DNA of 64,000 nt from Motilibacter aurantiacus (GCF_011250645.1 NZ_JAANNO010000001.1:268657-332656); one strand, 5' to 3'. Shown: positions 17,148-26,343, counted from the stretch's first letter. Numbers and translations are program-made. Notes: a model not told the origin generated them from the sequence alone.

Positions 17148-19022
17148 TCAGCGGCCGGCGGCGAGCAGCGCCCGCGCGTCCGCGGCGAGCAGCGCGGCCA
17201 GCGGCCCCGGAACTCCACGGCCGGCGTGCGACTCGGCGTCGTCGACGAGCTGGGCCCAGTCCTGCTTGTCGATGTCGTCGAGCATGCGGCGGCGCAGCGA
17301 GGGCTTGACCTCCTGCGGCGTCGCGAGCAGCGACGCGAGCCCCTCGGCGGTCGGGACGACGCTGAACTGCGCCGTCGTCGTGGTCACGCCGCCCTCGCCG
17401 GCCGCGGTCACCGAGACGGTGTGGGCGCCGAGGGCGAGCGTGTCGACGTCGATCGCCCGGCCCTCCTGGACCGGGGTGCCGTCGAGCGTGATCGACAGCG
17501 TCTCGGCGTCCTGCTCGGCGACGGCGAGGGTGAGCGTGTCACCGCGCGTCAGCTGCGCGCCCGCCGCGGGGGCCAGCACCTGCACCGTCGGCTTGCCCGC
17601 GAGCGCCTGGGTGAAGCGGTCCTGCCAGCCGGCGAGCTGTCCCGCCTTGTTGGTGATGATGCCGTCGACCCCGAGCACCCGCAGCTGCTCCCACGACGTG
17701 GTGTCGTCGACCGTCCAGACCATGACCGCGATGCCCGCCTCGTGCAGGCTCGCGACGATGCCGGGGCGCGACTTCAGCGCGTCCCAGGAGGGGTTGTACG
17801 CGGTCAGCCCCAGCTCCTTCGACAGCGCGACCGGGTCGGCGTCGAGCGAGGAGCGGAGCAGGCCGAGCCGCAGGTCGGGGTCGGCGGCCCGGGCGTGCCG
17901 CAGCACGTTGACGTCGAAGCTCTGCAGCAGCACCTCGCTCGTCTGCCCGCGGGACTTGATGGCGGCGACGACGCGCTCGACCTCGGCCTGGGTCTCCGGG
18001 CCCTTCACCTCGAGGAGCAGCTTGCTCGCACGGCCCCGCATCTGGTCGAGCACGTCGGTGAGCGTCGGGACCTTCTGGCCCGGGTACGCCGCGGCGGAGA
18101 ACCAGCTGCCCGCCTCCAGCTGGGCGACCTGAGCGGCCGTCAGCGTGCTGATGTCGCCGGTGCCCGCCGTGGTGCGGTCGACCGTGTTGTCGTGCATGAC
18201 GACCGGGACCCCGTCGCGTGTCGTCTGCACGTCGATCTCGACCCAGTCGGCGCCGTTGCGGATGGCCGACTCGAACGCGGCCAGGGTGTTCTCCGGGGCG
18301 TTGTAGGAGTCGCCGCGGTGGGCGATGACCGCCGGCAGCGCGCCGGGGTCGTCGGGGACGATGACGGGCTCCGGGTCGAGCTTCGTCACGACGATGTCGT
18401 CGTAGCTCGCCTGCGCGCCGTTCAGGACCAGGCCGAGCACGCCGGCAGCCGACCGCTGCAGCGCGCTCGTGGACATGACCTTCGTGCCGTTGAAGAACCA
18501 CGCCGCGCGGCTGCCGTGAACCTCGACGGCCACGCGCACGTCCTTGCCGGTGCCGGCCGCCGCCGGGGCCGCGGCGGTGTTCGTGACGTTCCACGCGCCG
18601 GCCGTCGTCATCTGCGCGAACTCGAGCCCGTTGCTCGCCGTGCTTCCCGTGCGCATGGTGGCGATCCACCACGGCCGGCTGCCGTCGGCCGGCATGTCGA
18701 GCGCCACGGCGCTCCAGCGCCCGGTGTTCTGCACGGTCTCGAAGCGGACCGTCGCCTCGACGCGGTAGTCGCTGAGGTGCTCGCCGAACGTGATGCGGGC
18801 CTGCTGGCTCGAGCTCGCGCTCGTGCCGTGCAGGCGGCCGTCACGCACGGCCCAGATGCCCTCGATGGGGCGCCAGCCCGCGGGCATCACGTTGTCGTCG
18901 AAGTCGGCGCGCAGCACGACGGCGCTGTCCGCCGTCGCGGGCGCGGAGCCGGTCAGCGGGGCGACGGCGAGCAGCGGGACGGCTGCCGTCAGGGCGAGGG
19001 CTCGGGCGGAACGTAGACGCAC
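17148..19022 (-). CDS. Secreted glycerophosphodiester phosphodiesterase with extra domains
   Basis: A 624-residue exported enzyme. It has a signal peptide (about 1-32), a concanavalin/LamG-like beta-sandwich (about 35-215), a GDPD TIM barrel (about 231-470), an Ig-like beta domain (about 480-560) and a short helical C-terminus. Catalytic residues are visible: His235-Arg236 in AHRGD, Glu244 in ENT, Glu262/Asp264 in VEIDV and His277 in VVMHDNT. It should hydrolyse glycerophosphodiesters from lipids or teichoic acids outside the cell, releasing glycerol-3-phosphate. The N-terminal sandwich probably binds polysaccharide. There is no anchor motif. Confidence 0.9.
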   Translation of the reverse strand: MRLRSARALALTAAVPLLAVAPLTGSAPATADSAVVLRADFDDNVMPAGWRPIEGIWAVRDGRLHGTSASSSQQARITFGEHLSDYRVEATVRFETVQNTGRWSAVALDMPADGSRPWWIATMRTGSTASNGLEFAQMTTAGAWNVTNTAAAPAAAGTGKDVRVAVEVHGSRAAWFFNGTKVMSTSALQRSAAGVLGLVLNGAQASYDDIVVTKLDPEPVIVPDDPGALPAVIAHRGDSYNAPENTLAAFESAIRNGADWVEIDVQTTRDGVPVVMHDNTVDRTTAGTGDISTLTAAQVAQLEAGSWFSAAAYPGQKVPTLTDVLDQMRGRASKLLLEVKGPETQAEVERVVAAIKSRGQTSEVLLQSFDVNVLRHARAADPDLRLGLLRSSLDADPVALSKELGLTAYNPSWDALKSRPGIVASLHEAGIAVMVWTVDDTTSWEQLRVLGVDGIITNKAGQLAGWQDRFTQALAGKPTVQVLAPAAGAQLTRGDTLTLAVAEQDAETLSITLDGTPVQEGRAIDVDTLALGAHTVSVTAAGEGGVTTTTAQFSVVPTAEGLASLLATPQEVKPSLRRRMLDDIDKQDWAQLVDDAESHAGRGVPGPLAALLAADARALLAAGR

Positions 19023-19141
19023 GAAGAGTCCTTCCGGGGATTCTGGAGACCCGGGGACGCTAGGGACCGCGCGTTAAGCATCGGCACCGTGCGGATGAAG
19101 CACGGTCGACCATCCGGTGCCGCCGACCGCGCTCCTGGAGG

Positions 19142-19747
19142 TCACCGGCCGCAGTACGGCGCGTCCTGGTGGCCCATCCCGGAGATCGGCGGCTCACCCT
19201 CCGGCCCCTTCTCGAGCCGGCGCACCGTGCCGTGGCCCCTCAGGGTCGGCGAGGCCCAGATCGCCGCCCCCGTGACCCAGCCCTCCCCGTAGTAGTCCTT
19301 CGTGCGGAAGGTCGTGAGCTTCAGGGCGATGGTGTGCGCCGCCGCCTTCGTCCCTGCCCAGCAGTAGTGCGCCCGGGTCGCGCGCCGCGCCTGCGCCTCG
19401 CTCACCGCGCTTCCCGGCCGGTGCTGGGGAAGCGCCATCGACACCGCGGGCACGGCGCCCGGCAGCTGGTAGCGGCGTCTGGGGTCGTCCCAGTCCAGCG
19501 CGAGGCCCTTGGTCTGCGCGGTCCGGATGCGGAAGGCGGCCTTCCCGTTCCGGATCGTCACCGTCCTCAGCGGCCGGTCGGCGGTGCCCGCCGGCGTCGT
19601 GTTCCACACGCCGAAGGTGCAGCCCTCGCAGTCCTGGACCGTCAGGGTGATGGTCGTCGAGGGCTGCGCGGCGTGGGCCGGGGCGGCGAGGGCGGCCGCC
19701 GCGAGGACGACGGCCGGCAGGCCCAGAAGGCGGATGTGCGTGCGCAT
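19142..19747 (-). CDS. Secreted protein of unknown function
   Basis: A 201-residue protein with a clear signal peptide (about 1-26, ending AHA). I recognise no family. The mature part has a CEGC pair near the start and single Cys residues near HYCWAG and at the C-terminal PYCGR, so two disulfides are possible. The repeated Thr/Val/Arg-rich strands suggest a beta-sandwich. It stands alone on the minus strand between the phosphodiesterase and the K+ channel. Confidence 0.7.
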   Translation of the reverse strand: MRTHIRLLGLPAVVLAAAALAAPAHAAQPSTTITLTVQDCEGCTFGVWNTTPAGTADRPLRTVTIRNGKAAFRIRTAQTKGLALDWDDPRRRYQLPGAVPAVSMALPQHRPGSAVSEAQARRATRAHYCWAGTKAAAHTIALKLTTFRTKDYYGEGWVTGAAIWASPTLRGHGTVRRLEKGPEGEPPISGMGHQDAPYCGR

Positions 19748-19943
19748 GTGCTCGATGTCTCCCTGCGTCGCGGTCGGCCAGGAGGCAGAGCGGGCTGCGG
19801 GCTGTCTGATACGCCACCCGCGGGTGTCACACCGGCGGCGCCCCCTGCACGTGCCCGCCCCGGTCGGCGGGCAGGTGCCCTCCTCCCGACGTGAGCGCGA
19901 GAAGGCGCGCTTCTGCGGACCCGGGCTCAGCCGAGCAGCTGCC

Positions 19944-20975
19944 TCACGCGCACGCGCAGACGAGCCGGTCCCCGGCCTGAAGGGGCCCGGCCGTCGGGTC
20001 GTTGTAGTGGAGCACCCGCCCTGCCCGCACCACCGCGAGGACGGGCGTGGACACCTCGTGCAGCTGCCGGCCGACCTCGTCCGGCGCGACCTCCCGGTCG
20101 ACCAGGTCGAGCCCGGTGCCGAACGCGACGAGGTCCTCGACCACGGCGACCGCGGCCGGGCTGTCGGCGGCCAGGCCGAGCAGCCGGCCGGTGGTCTCCG
20201 ACGTGACGATCACGGAGCTGGCCCCGCTCTGCTCGAGCAGCTCGGCGTTCTCGGACTGGCGCGCGGCGGCGACGACGCGTACGGCCGGGTTGGCCCGGCG
20301 CGCGGTGAGCGTGGCGAGGATGGCCGAGTCGTCACGCCCGAGCGCGACGATGACGGTCGAGGCGCGCTCGATGAGCGCCTCGTGCAGCGTCGCCTCGTTG
20401 GTCGCGGGCCCGGCGACGGCGACCAGGCCGTGGTCGACGGCGGCCTCGACCGCGCGGATGTCGGCGTCGACGACGACGATGCGGTCGCGCGGCTGGCCCT
20501 GCAGCAGGAGCGCCCGGACGGCGTTGCGGCCCTTCGTGCCGTAGCCGAGCACCAGGACGTGGGACTTCACGCGGGACCTCCACCGGGCCAGCCGGAACTC
20601 CTCGCGCGAGCGCGCGGTGAGCGCCGAGATCGTGGTGCCGACGAGCACGATGACGAAGAGCAGCCGCATCGGGGTGACGGCGAGGGCGTTGATGAGCCGC
20701 GCGCTCTCGGTGACCGGGGTGATGTCGCCGTATCCCGTGGTCGAGAGCGTGACGGTCGTGTAGTAGAGCGCGTCGATGACCGACACGTCGCCGTCCACGT
20801 TGTCGGTGTAGCTGCCGCGCTCGAGGATGACGATCAGCCAGTTGACGCAGACCAGCGCGAGCGCCAGCCCGAACCGCAGCAGGATGGCGAGGATCGGGTT
20901 GGTCGGCGGGCTGCCGGGCAGCCGGATGCCGCGGAAGTGGCGCGTGCGGGCATACCAGCCCGAGCGGGGGGGCAC
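19944..20975 (-). CDS. Two-TM potassium channel with RCK (TrkA) domain
   Basis: A 343-residue membrane protein. TM1 is at about 27-50, a pore loop carries the K+ selectivity filter TTGYGD (79-84), and TM2 is at about 93-118. The cytosolic RCK part begins with a Rossmann nucleotide loop GYGTKG (144-149), followed by the TrkA-C-like region to the end. The plan is that of MthK/Kch-type channels, which open a K+ path under ligand control; the ligand (Ca2+, NAD(H) or nucleotide) cannot be read from the sequence. It is a lone gene and 24 bases separate its start from the GNAT gene upstream. Confidence 0.9.
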   Translation of the reverse strand: MPPRSGWYARTRHFRGIRLPGSPPTNPILAILLRFGLALALVCVNWLIVILERGSYTDNVDGDVSVIDALYYTTVTLSTTGYGDITPVTESARLINALAVTPMRLLFVIVLVGTTISALTARSREEFRLARWRSRVKSHVLVLGYGTKGRNAVRALLLQGQPRDRIVVVDADIRAVEAAVDHGLVAVAGPATNEATLHEALIERASTVIVALGRDDSAILATLTARRANPAVRVVAAARQSENAELLEQSGASSVIVTSETTGRLLGLAADSPAAVAVVEDLVAFGTGLDLVDREVAPDEVGRQLHEVSTPVLAVVRAGRVLHYNDPTAGPLQAGDRLVCACA

Positions 20976-20999
20976 GGCTACCGTCCCGCCTCTCGCCGG

Positions 21000-21518
21000 T
21001 CAGGGGTCATGGCGCAGCCGGGCGTACGACACGAGGTCGTGCCACCGGCCCCGTCGGAACTGCGCTCCACGCAGGACCCCCTCCCGGGTGAACCCGGCCT
21101 TCTCCAGCGCCCGCTGCTCGGGCAGGTTGCGCACGTCGGTGGACGCCTCCACCCGGCAGGCGTCGGTCGTCGCGAAGAGCATGTCGGCGAGCAGGCGCTG
21201 CGCCCGGCTGCCCGCACCGCGCCCGCGGAACGGCGGGTGCAGCGAGATCCCGACGTTCCAGGCGCGCGACTGCGGGTTCGGGCCGTACGGCACGGCGTGC
21301 CAGCTCACGGACCCCGCGATGCACCCGTCGACCTCGACGACGAGGAACCCGTAGCCGCGCTCCGCGCCGTCGCGGCTCAACAGGTCCGCGTGGGACCGCG
21401 GGGGGAGCCCGAAGTCCCCCCACTCCCCCGTGTGCTCCGGGTCGCGGTCCCAGTCGTCCAGCGTGGGGACGTCGCCGGACGCCACCGCCCGCAGCCGGAC
21501 GCCGCTGCGCGAGCTCAC
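21000..21518 (-). CDS. GNAT acetyltransferase (RimJ/RimL-like)
   Basis: A 172-residue protein of the GCN5 N-acetyltransferase fold. It carries RLRAV at the N-terminus, the acetyl-CoA loop region PPFRGRGAGSRAQRLL (Arg/Gly-rich, after the NVGISL strand) and ALEKAGFTREGVLR near the end, the typical RimJ/RimL layout. It may acetylate protein N-termini or small molecules; the target is unknown. GTG 21518 is chosen because it overlaps the stop of the PH-domain gene as GTGA, a coupled start. The reading frame is open further upstream, but that part is a shadow of the upstream gene. Confidence 0.83.
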   Translation of the reverse strand: MSSRSGVRLRAVASGDVPTLDDWDRDPEHTGEWGDFGLPPRSHADLLSRDGAERGYGFLVVEVDGCIAGSVSWHAVPYGPNPQSRAWNVGISLHPPFRGRGAGSRAQRLLADMLFATTDACRVEASTDVRNLPEQRALEKAGFTREGVLRGAQFRRGRWHDLVSYARLRHDP

Positions 21519-22093
21519 GACAGCGCCACCGTGAGGACGAGCGCGGCCACCAGCACGACGGCCGGGACGATGACGTCCCAGCGCCAGGTCACGACGACCT
21601 CCCCGTCCGGCGCGAGCTCCCGCCGCTGCTCCCAGCGCGAGATCAGCCGGGCGGTGAGCGCCTCGGAGCCGCGGCGCCGCGGCTCCTCGACGCCGGCGGC
21701 CTCCGCGACCCGGTCCCGGGCGAGGTGGCGGCGCTTGCGCGGCGCGGAGGCGTACGCCACGAAGGTCCCGCGGTCGGTGCGGACCTCCAGCGACCACTTG
21801 CCCCCGAGGTGCTGGATGCGCGGCCACGGCACCCGGATGTCGCGGACGACGTTGACCAGCGTCAGGGCGTCGTCGTCCTGCAGGACGGCGGGGCGGTAGC
21901 CGAGCGCGTAGAACGACAGCGAGATCAGCGCCAGCACCTCCGTGACCACCAGCCGCTGGAAGCCGGTGCCCCGGACGAGCGTGTCGACGAGCAGGATCGC
22001 GGCCACCACGAACCAGATGACCGCGACCGCGCGCGACAGCCCGCCGCGGTGCATCTCGCTTCCGCCGGCGGCGGGGCCTCGCGTGCTGTCCAC
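21515..22093 (-). CDS. PH-domain membrane protein
   Basis: A 192-residue actinobacterial bacterial-PH (bPH) protein. Two close hydrophobic segments lie at about 22-40 and 45-65, then a PH-like beta region with VPWPRIQHLGGKWSLEV, a charged linker, and a last membrane segment at about 172-190. Proteins of this type are common in the envelope, but no biochemical role is established. It shares a 4-base overlap with the GNAT gene, so they form a two-gene operon. It is divergent from deoC. Confidence 0.75.
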   Translation of the reverse strand: MDSTRGPAAGGSEMHRGGLSRAVAVIWFVVAAILLVDTLVRGTGFQRLVVTEVLALISLSFYALGYRPAVLQDDDALTLVNVVRDIRVPWPRIQHLGGKWSLEVRTDRGTFVAYASAPRKRRHLARDRVAEAAGVEEPRRRGSEALTARLISRWEQRRELAPDGEVVVTWRWDVIVPAVVLVAALVLTVALS

Positions 22094-22169
22094 AGCGCCG
22101 ATCCTGCCCTAGTGATCGGGGGCGTACGCGTGGGCGGGCTGGCACCCGACCGGGCCGGCCGGAGCGGCA

Positions 22170-22175
22170 TAGACT
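22170..22175 (+). promoter_or_regulatory. -10 box of leaderless deoC
   Basis: TAGACT lies 7 bases before the GTG at 22183, with no ribosome-binding site, so the deoC transcript probably begins at the start codon. Confidence 0.45.
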
Positions 22176-22182
22176 GCGCGGA

Positions 22183-23169
22183 GTGAGCGCGACAGTGACG
22201 TCGGAGCCGGCCGAGGCCCGGTTCCCGGCGCTGGAGACGGTGACCTCGAGCGGTACGGCGACCGAGGGCACGCTGCGCAGGTTCCTGCACGGGCTGCCCG
22301 GCGTGGACCAGGTCGGCGCCGAGGCGCGGGCCGCGACGCTGGCCTCCCGCTCGGTCAAGGCCGAGGCGAAGCGGCAGCTGATCGACCTGGCGATCTCCTG
22401 CATCGACCTGACCACGCTCGAGGGCGCGGACACCCCCGGCAAGGTCCGCGGGCTCTGCGCGAAGGGCAAGCGGCCCGACCCCGCGGACGAGTCCTGCCCG
22501 AAGGTCGCCGCGATCTGCATCTACGGGGACCTGGTGCCGGTCGCGGTCGAGGAGCTGCGCGGCAGCGGTATCAACGTCGCCGCGGTGGCGACCGCGTTCC
22601 CCAGCGGCCGGGCGTCCCTGCAGGTCAAGCTGCAGGACACCCGCGACGCCGTCGCCGCCGGCGCCGACGAGATCGACATGGTCATCGACCGCGGGGCCTT
22701 CCTCTCCGGCCGCTACGCGCAGGTGCTCGACGAGGTCCGCCAGGTGAAGGCCGCGTGCGGCAGCGCGCACCTGAAGGTCATCCTCGAGACCGGTGAGCTG
22801 GCCACCCTCGACAACGTGCGCCGCGCGTCCTGGCTGGCGATGCTCGGCGGCGCGGACTTCATCAAGACGAGCACCGGCAAGATCAGCCCGGCCGCGACGC
22901 TCCCCGTCGCGCTGGTGATGCTCGAGGCCGTCCGCGACTTCCACGCCGCGACCGGGCGCCGGATCGGTTTCAAGCCCGCGGGCGGCATCCGGACCGCGAA
23001 GGACGCCGTCAAGCACTTCGTGCTCGTCCACGAGACGTGCGGCGACGACTGGCTCGACCCGGGCTACTACCGGCTGGGCGCCTCGAGCCTGCTCAACGAC
23101 CTGCTGCTGCAGCGTCAGCGCATGGCGACCGGGCGCTACTCCGGCCGCGACTACGTGACGGTGGACTAG
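22183..23169 (+). CDS. deoC: Deoxyribose-phosphate aldolase
   Basis: A 328-residue class I aldolase that splits 2-deoxyribose-5-phosphate into acetaldehyde and glyceraldehyde-3-phosphate. The Schiff-base lysine is about Lys228 in DFIKTSTGK, the proton-relay lysine about Lys264 in FKPAGGIRT, and EIDMVID gives the acidic residue. The length fits the longer class (about 320-340) rather than the 220-residue form. It receives the product of punA/deoA via the phosphomutase. The two aldehyde dehydrogenase genes directly downstream can remove the toxic acetaldehyde. Confidence 0.94.
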   Translation: MSATVTSEPAEARFPALETVTSSGTATEGTLRRFLHGLPGVDQVGAEARAATLASRSVKAEAKRQLIDLAISCIDLTTLEGADTPGKVRGLCAKGKRPDPADESCPKVAAICIYGDLVPVAVEELRGSGINVAAVATAFPSGRASLQVKLQDTRDAVAAGADEIDMVIDRGAFLSGRYAQVLDEVRQVKAACGSAHLKVILETGELATLDNVRRASWLAMLGGADFIKTSTGKISPAATLPVALVMLEAVRDFHAATGRRIGFKPAGGIRTAKDAVKHFVLVHETCGDDWLDPGYYRLGASSLLNDLLLQRQRMATGRYSGRDYVTVD

Positions 23170-23189
23170 ACGATGTGGGTGAAGTAGCC

Positions 23190-24623
23190 GTGCGATTCGA
23201 GTACGCCCCCGCCCCGGAGTCGACGGCCGTCGTCGACGTCGCCCCGTCGTACGGGCTGTTCGTCGACGGCGCCTTCGTGGACCCGGTCGACGGCGAGCCG
23301 TTCAAGACGGTCAACCCGGCCACGGAGGAGGTCCTCTCCGAGGTCGTCGCCGGCGGCCCCGCCGACGTGGACCGGGCCGTGCGGGCCGCGCGCCGGGCGT
23401 ACGACGAGGTCTGGTCGCGGCTGCCGGGGCGCGAGCGCGGCAAGTACCTCTTCCGCATCGCCCGCATCCTGCAGGAGCGGGCCCGCGAGCTGGCCGTCCT
23501 CGAGACCCTCGACAACGGAAAGCCGATTCGCGAGTCGCGCGACGTGGACGTGCCGCTCGCGGCGGCGCACTTCTTCTACCACGCCGGCTGGGCGGACAAG
23601 CTCGCGTACGCCGGCTTCGGCCCCGACCCCAGGCCGTACGGCGTGGCGGGCCAGGTCATCCCGTGGAACTTCCCCCTGCTGATGCTGGCGTGGAAGGTCG
23701 CTCCCGCCCTCGCCTGCGGCAACACCGTCGTGCTCAAGCCGGCGGAGACCACGCCGCTGACCGCACTGCTGTTCGCGGAGATCTGCCAGCAGGCCGACCT
23801 GCCACCGGGTGTGGTCAACATCGTCACGGGCGCAGGGGGGACCGGGCGCTCCCTCGTCGAGCACGACGGCGTCGACAAGGTCGCGTTCACCGGCTCGACG
23901 GAGGTCGGCAAGGCCATCGCCCGCTCGGTGGCCGGCACCGGCAAGCGCGCGTCGCTCGAGCTCGGCGGCAAGGCGGCGAACGTCGTCTTCGACGACGCGC
24001 CCATCGACCAGGCCGTCGAGGGCATCGTCAACGGCATCTTCTTCAACCAGGGGCACGTCTGCTGCGCGGGCAGCCGGCTGCTGTTGCAGGAGTCGGTCGC
24101 CGAGGAGGTGCTCGCCGCGCTCAAGCGGCGGCTGGGGACGCTGCGCCTCGGCGACCCGCTCGACAAGAACACCGACATCGGCGCGATCAACTCGCCCGCG
24201 CAGCTCGCCCGCATCCGCGAGCTCTCCGACATCGGCGAGGCCGAGGGGGCGCAGCGCTGGTCGCCCGCCTGCGAGCTGCCCGAGCGCGGCTACTGGTTCC
24301 CGCCGACCCTCTTCACCGGCGTCTCGCAGGCCCACCGCATCGCGCGCGAGGAGGTCTTCGGCCCGGTGCTGTCGGTGCTGACGTTCCGCACGCCGGCCGA
24401 GGCCGTCGAGAAGGCCAACAACACGCCGTACGGCCTGTCCGCCGGTGTCTGGACCGAGAAGGGCTCGCGGATCCTCTGGATGGCCGACAAGCTCGCGGCC
24501 GGCGTCGTCTGGGCCAACACGTTCAACCGCTTCGACCCCACCTCGCCGTTCGGCGGCTACAAGGAGTCCGGTTGGGGCCGCGAGGGCGGCCGGCACGGGC
24601 TGGAGGCCTACCTTCATGGCTGA
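23190..24623 (+). CDS. Aldehyde dehydrogenase, catalytic partner
   Basis: A 477-residue NAD(P)-dependent dehydrogenase. The coenzyme part contains PWNFPLLM and GSTEVGK. Catalytic Glu is in LELGGKAAN and catalytic Cys291 in NQGHVCCAGSR, and the C-terminal oligomerisation region has PFGGYKESG, so it is a complete ALDH. GTG 23190 is chosen because the family's N-terminal region begins directly after it; GTG 23175 is also possible. It lies 20 bases after deoC and overlaps the next gene by 8 bases. Acetaldehyde from deoC is the natural substrate guess. Together with the next protein it resembles the two-domain ALDH16 family. Confidence 0.9.
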   Translation: MRFEYAPAPESTAVVDVAPSYGLFVDGAFVDPVDGEPFKTVNPATEEVLSEVVAGGPADVDRAVRAARRAYDEVWSRLPGRERGKYLFRIARILQERARELAVLETLDNGKPIRESRDVDVPLAAAHFFYHAGWADKLAYAGFGPDPRPYGVAGQVIPWNFPLLMLAWKVAPALACGNTVVLKPAETTPLTALLFAEICQQADLPPGVVNIVTGAGGTGRSLVEHDGVDKVAFTGSTEVGKAIARSVAGTGKRASLELGGKAANVVFDDAPIDQAVEGIVNGIFFNQGHVCCAGSRLLLQESVAEEVLAALKRRLGTLRLGDPLDKNTDIGAINSPAQLARIRELSDIGEAEGAQRWSPACELPERGYWFPPTLFTGVSQAHRIAREEVFGPVLSVLTFRTPAEAVEKANNTPYGLSAGVWTEKGSRILWMADKLAAGVVWANTFNRFDPTSPFGGYKESGWGREGGRHGLEAYLHG

Positions 24624-25509
24624 GCAGAACGCAGCTCCGACGAACAGCACTGCCCGCATCACGGTTCGCAAGACCTACAAGCTCTACATCGGGGGCGCCT
24701 TCCCCCGCAGCGAGTCCGGCCGGTCCTACGCCGTGACCGCGGCGGATGGCAGCTTTCTCGCCAACGCGGCCCTCGCCTCCCGCAAGGACGCCCGTGACGC
24801 CGTCGTGGCGGCCCGCGGCGCGTTCGCGAAGTGGGCGGGCGCCACGGCGTACAACCGAGGGCAGGTGCTCTACCGGGTCGCCGAGGTGCTCGAGGGCCGG
24901 CGCGCCCAGTTCGTCGACGAGGTCGGCGCCGCCGAGGGGCTGGACGCGAGGGCCGCGGGGCTCGTCGTGGACGCCGCGATCGACCGGTGGGTCTGGTACG
25001 CCGGCTGGTCGGACAAGATCGCGCAGGTGCTCGGCGGCACTAACCCCGTCGCCGGCCCGTACTTCGACTTCTCGCTGCCCGAGCCCTGCGGGGTCGTGGC
25101 CGTCGTGGCCCCGCAGCAGTCCTCGCTGCTCGGCCTCGTGTCCGTCGTCGCGCCGGCCGTCGTCGGCGGCTGCACGGTCGTCGTGCTGGCCAGCGAGGAG
25201 CGCCCGCTGCCGGCCGTCACGCTCTCGGAGGTGCTCGCCACCTCCGACGTCCCCGGTGGCGTCGTCAACGTGCTGACCGGGCGCACGGCCGAGGTCGCGC
25301 CCTGGCTGGCGGCCCACATGGACGTCAACGGCCTCGACCTGGCCGGCGCCGCGCCCGCGGACGTGCAGGGCCTGGAGGTCGCGGCGGCCGACAACCTCAA
25401 GCGCGTACGCCGACCGGACCCGCGCGAGGACTGGGCCGCCGAGCCCGGGCTGGACCGGCTGCGGGCGTTCCTCGAGACCAAGACGGTCTGGCACCCCGTC
25501 GGCATCTGA
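24616..25509 (+). CDS. Half-length aldehyde dehydrogenase homologue without catalytic residues
   Basis: A 297-residue protein that follows the ALDH coenzyme-binding half: KLYIGGAFPRS, a helical region with YNRGQVLYRVAEVLEGR, WYAGWSDKI, EPCGVVAVVAP in the place of the NAD-binding PWN loop, and GGVVNVLTG. It ends before the catalytic domain: there is no ELGGK Glu and no GQxC Cys. It is not a chance truncation, because it has its own start, overlaps the upstream gene by 8 bases and closes before a strong terminator. ALDH16 enzymes fuse a normal ALDH to such an inactive C-terminal half, so this may be a structural or membrane-free partner of the previous protein. Confidence 0.82.
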   Translation: MAEQNAAPTNSTARITVRKTYKLYIGGAFPRSESGRSYAVTAADGSFLANAALASRKDARDAVVAARGAFAKWAGATAYNRGQVLYRVAEVLEGRRAQFVDEVGAAEGLDARAAGLVVDAAIDRWVWYAGWSDKIAQVLGGTNPVAGPYFDFSLPEPCGVVAVVAPQQSSLLGLVSVVAPAVVGGCTVVVLASEERPLPAVTLSEVLATSDVPGGVVNVLTGRTAEVAPWLAAHMDVNGLDLAGAAPADVQGLEVAAADNLKRVRRPDPREDWAAEPGLDRLRAFLETKTVWHPVGI

Positions 25510-25520
25510 GCGGGCACGCA

Positions 25521-25553
25521 GAAGGCCCGGGCGGTCGTCCCGCCCGGGCCTTC
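25521..25553. terminator. Strong bidirectional hairpin terminator
   Basis: A perfect 14-bp stem (25521-25534 with 25540-25553) with a 5-base loop lies between the convergent ends of the aldehyde dehydrogenase operon and the DUF4142 gene. It ends with CTTC on one strand and the mirror on the other, so it can serve both. Confidence 0.75.
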
Positions 25554-25569
25554 GTCGTGCAAGGGTCGT

Positions 25570-26190
25570 TCAGTGGCCGGCGTGCGACATCACGCGCGCG
25601 GTGGCCTGGTCCAGCTCGTCGGTGATCTCCTCGGCCGGGGCGATGATGATCCAGATGCCGAGCGCGGCGTCGCGGTGCATCTTCACCACCGGCAGCGTCT
25701 TGCGGGCGAGGTCGAGCACGGCGGCGTTGCGGCTCACCATGCGCGTTTCGCCGGTCAGCAGGATGGCCTTGCGGTGCGCGGACACCTGCTTGCGGGCCCA
25801 GTTGCGGTCGAAGGCGAGGCCGTCGAGGGCGGCGAGCTTCTCGATGGCAGCCGCGTCCGCGGGCGCCAGCTTGGTGGGAAGCGTGACGTTGTGGGCGCGG
25901 GCGAGGGCCCGGACCTGCGCGAGGTGCTTGCGGTGGTCCGCCACCAGCACGGCGCCCAGGGCCGCCACGCCGATGGTCTCGGCCTTGTCGATCGCGAGCT
26001 GACCGGCCCGGATCTCGAACAGGTCGGACGCGGCGATCGCCTTCAGCCACGCGACATCCATCGCCCGGGCCTCGGCCGCCGTCGCCTGTCGGGACACCGA
26101 GTGCTCGACGGGGGCGGCGAGCGCCGGGGCGGAGCCCAGGGTCAGGGCGGCCGCGGCCAACGCAGCAGGGACAAGAAGCTTGGTCTTCAT
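25570..26190 (-). CDS. Secreted DUF4142 protein
   Basis: A 206-residue exported protein with a signal peptide (about 1-26, ending ALA). The mature part is nearly all alpha-helical with the DUF4142 pattern: repeated Ala-rich helices and DHRKHLAQVRALA, in the place where family members have a conserved His-containing motif. DUF4142 is related to the ferritin-like four-helix bundle, but metal binding and function are unknown. A gene of this family is usually monocistronic, as here. Confidence 0.82.
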   Translation of the reverse strand: MKTKLLVPAALAAAALTLGSAPALAAPVEHSVSRQATAAEARAMDVAWLKAIAASDLFEIRAGQLAIDKAETIGVAALGAVLVADHRKHLAQVRALARAHNVTLPTKLAPADAAAIEKLAALDGLAFDRNWARKQVSAHRKAILLTGETRMVSRNAAVLDLARKTLPVVKMHRDAALGIWIIIAPAEEITDELDQATARVMSHAGH

Positions 26191-26343
26191 CGACGTCCTC
26201 CGCAGGGCCGCCGGGCCACCTCGGCCCGATCAACGTCCCCGTGCCGTGTCGAGTCCCCCGCCTGGGCCCGCGCAAACGGACACTTGCCGCACTTGCGGAG
26301 CGTTCCGACCGCGATACCGGCCGTAGGTGCCCCGCGCCCCGGC

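Noticed and set aside
21000..22520. A single 506-residue protein covering the GNAT and PH-domain genes
   Set aside because: Only the last 172 residues match a family; the first part is a shadow of the PH-domain and deoC genes, and the GTGA overlap gives a proper start.
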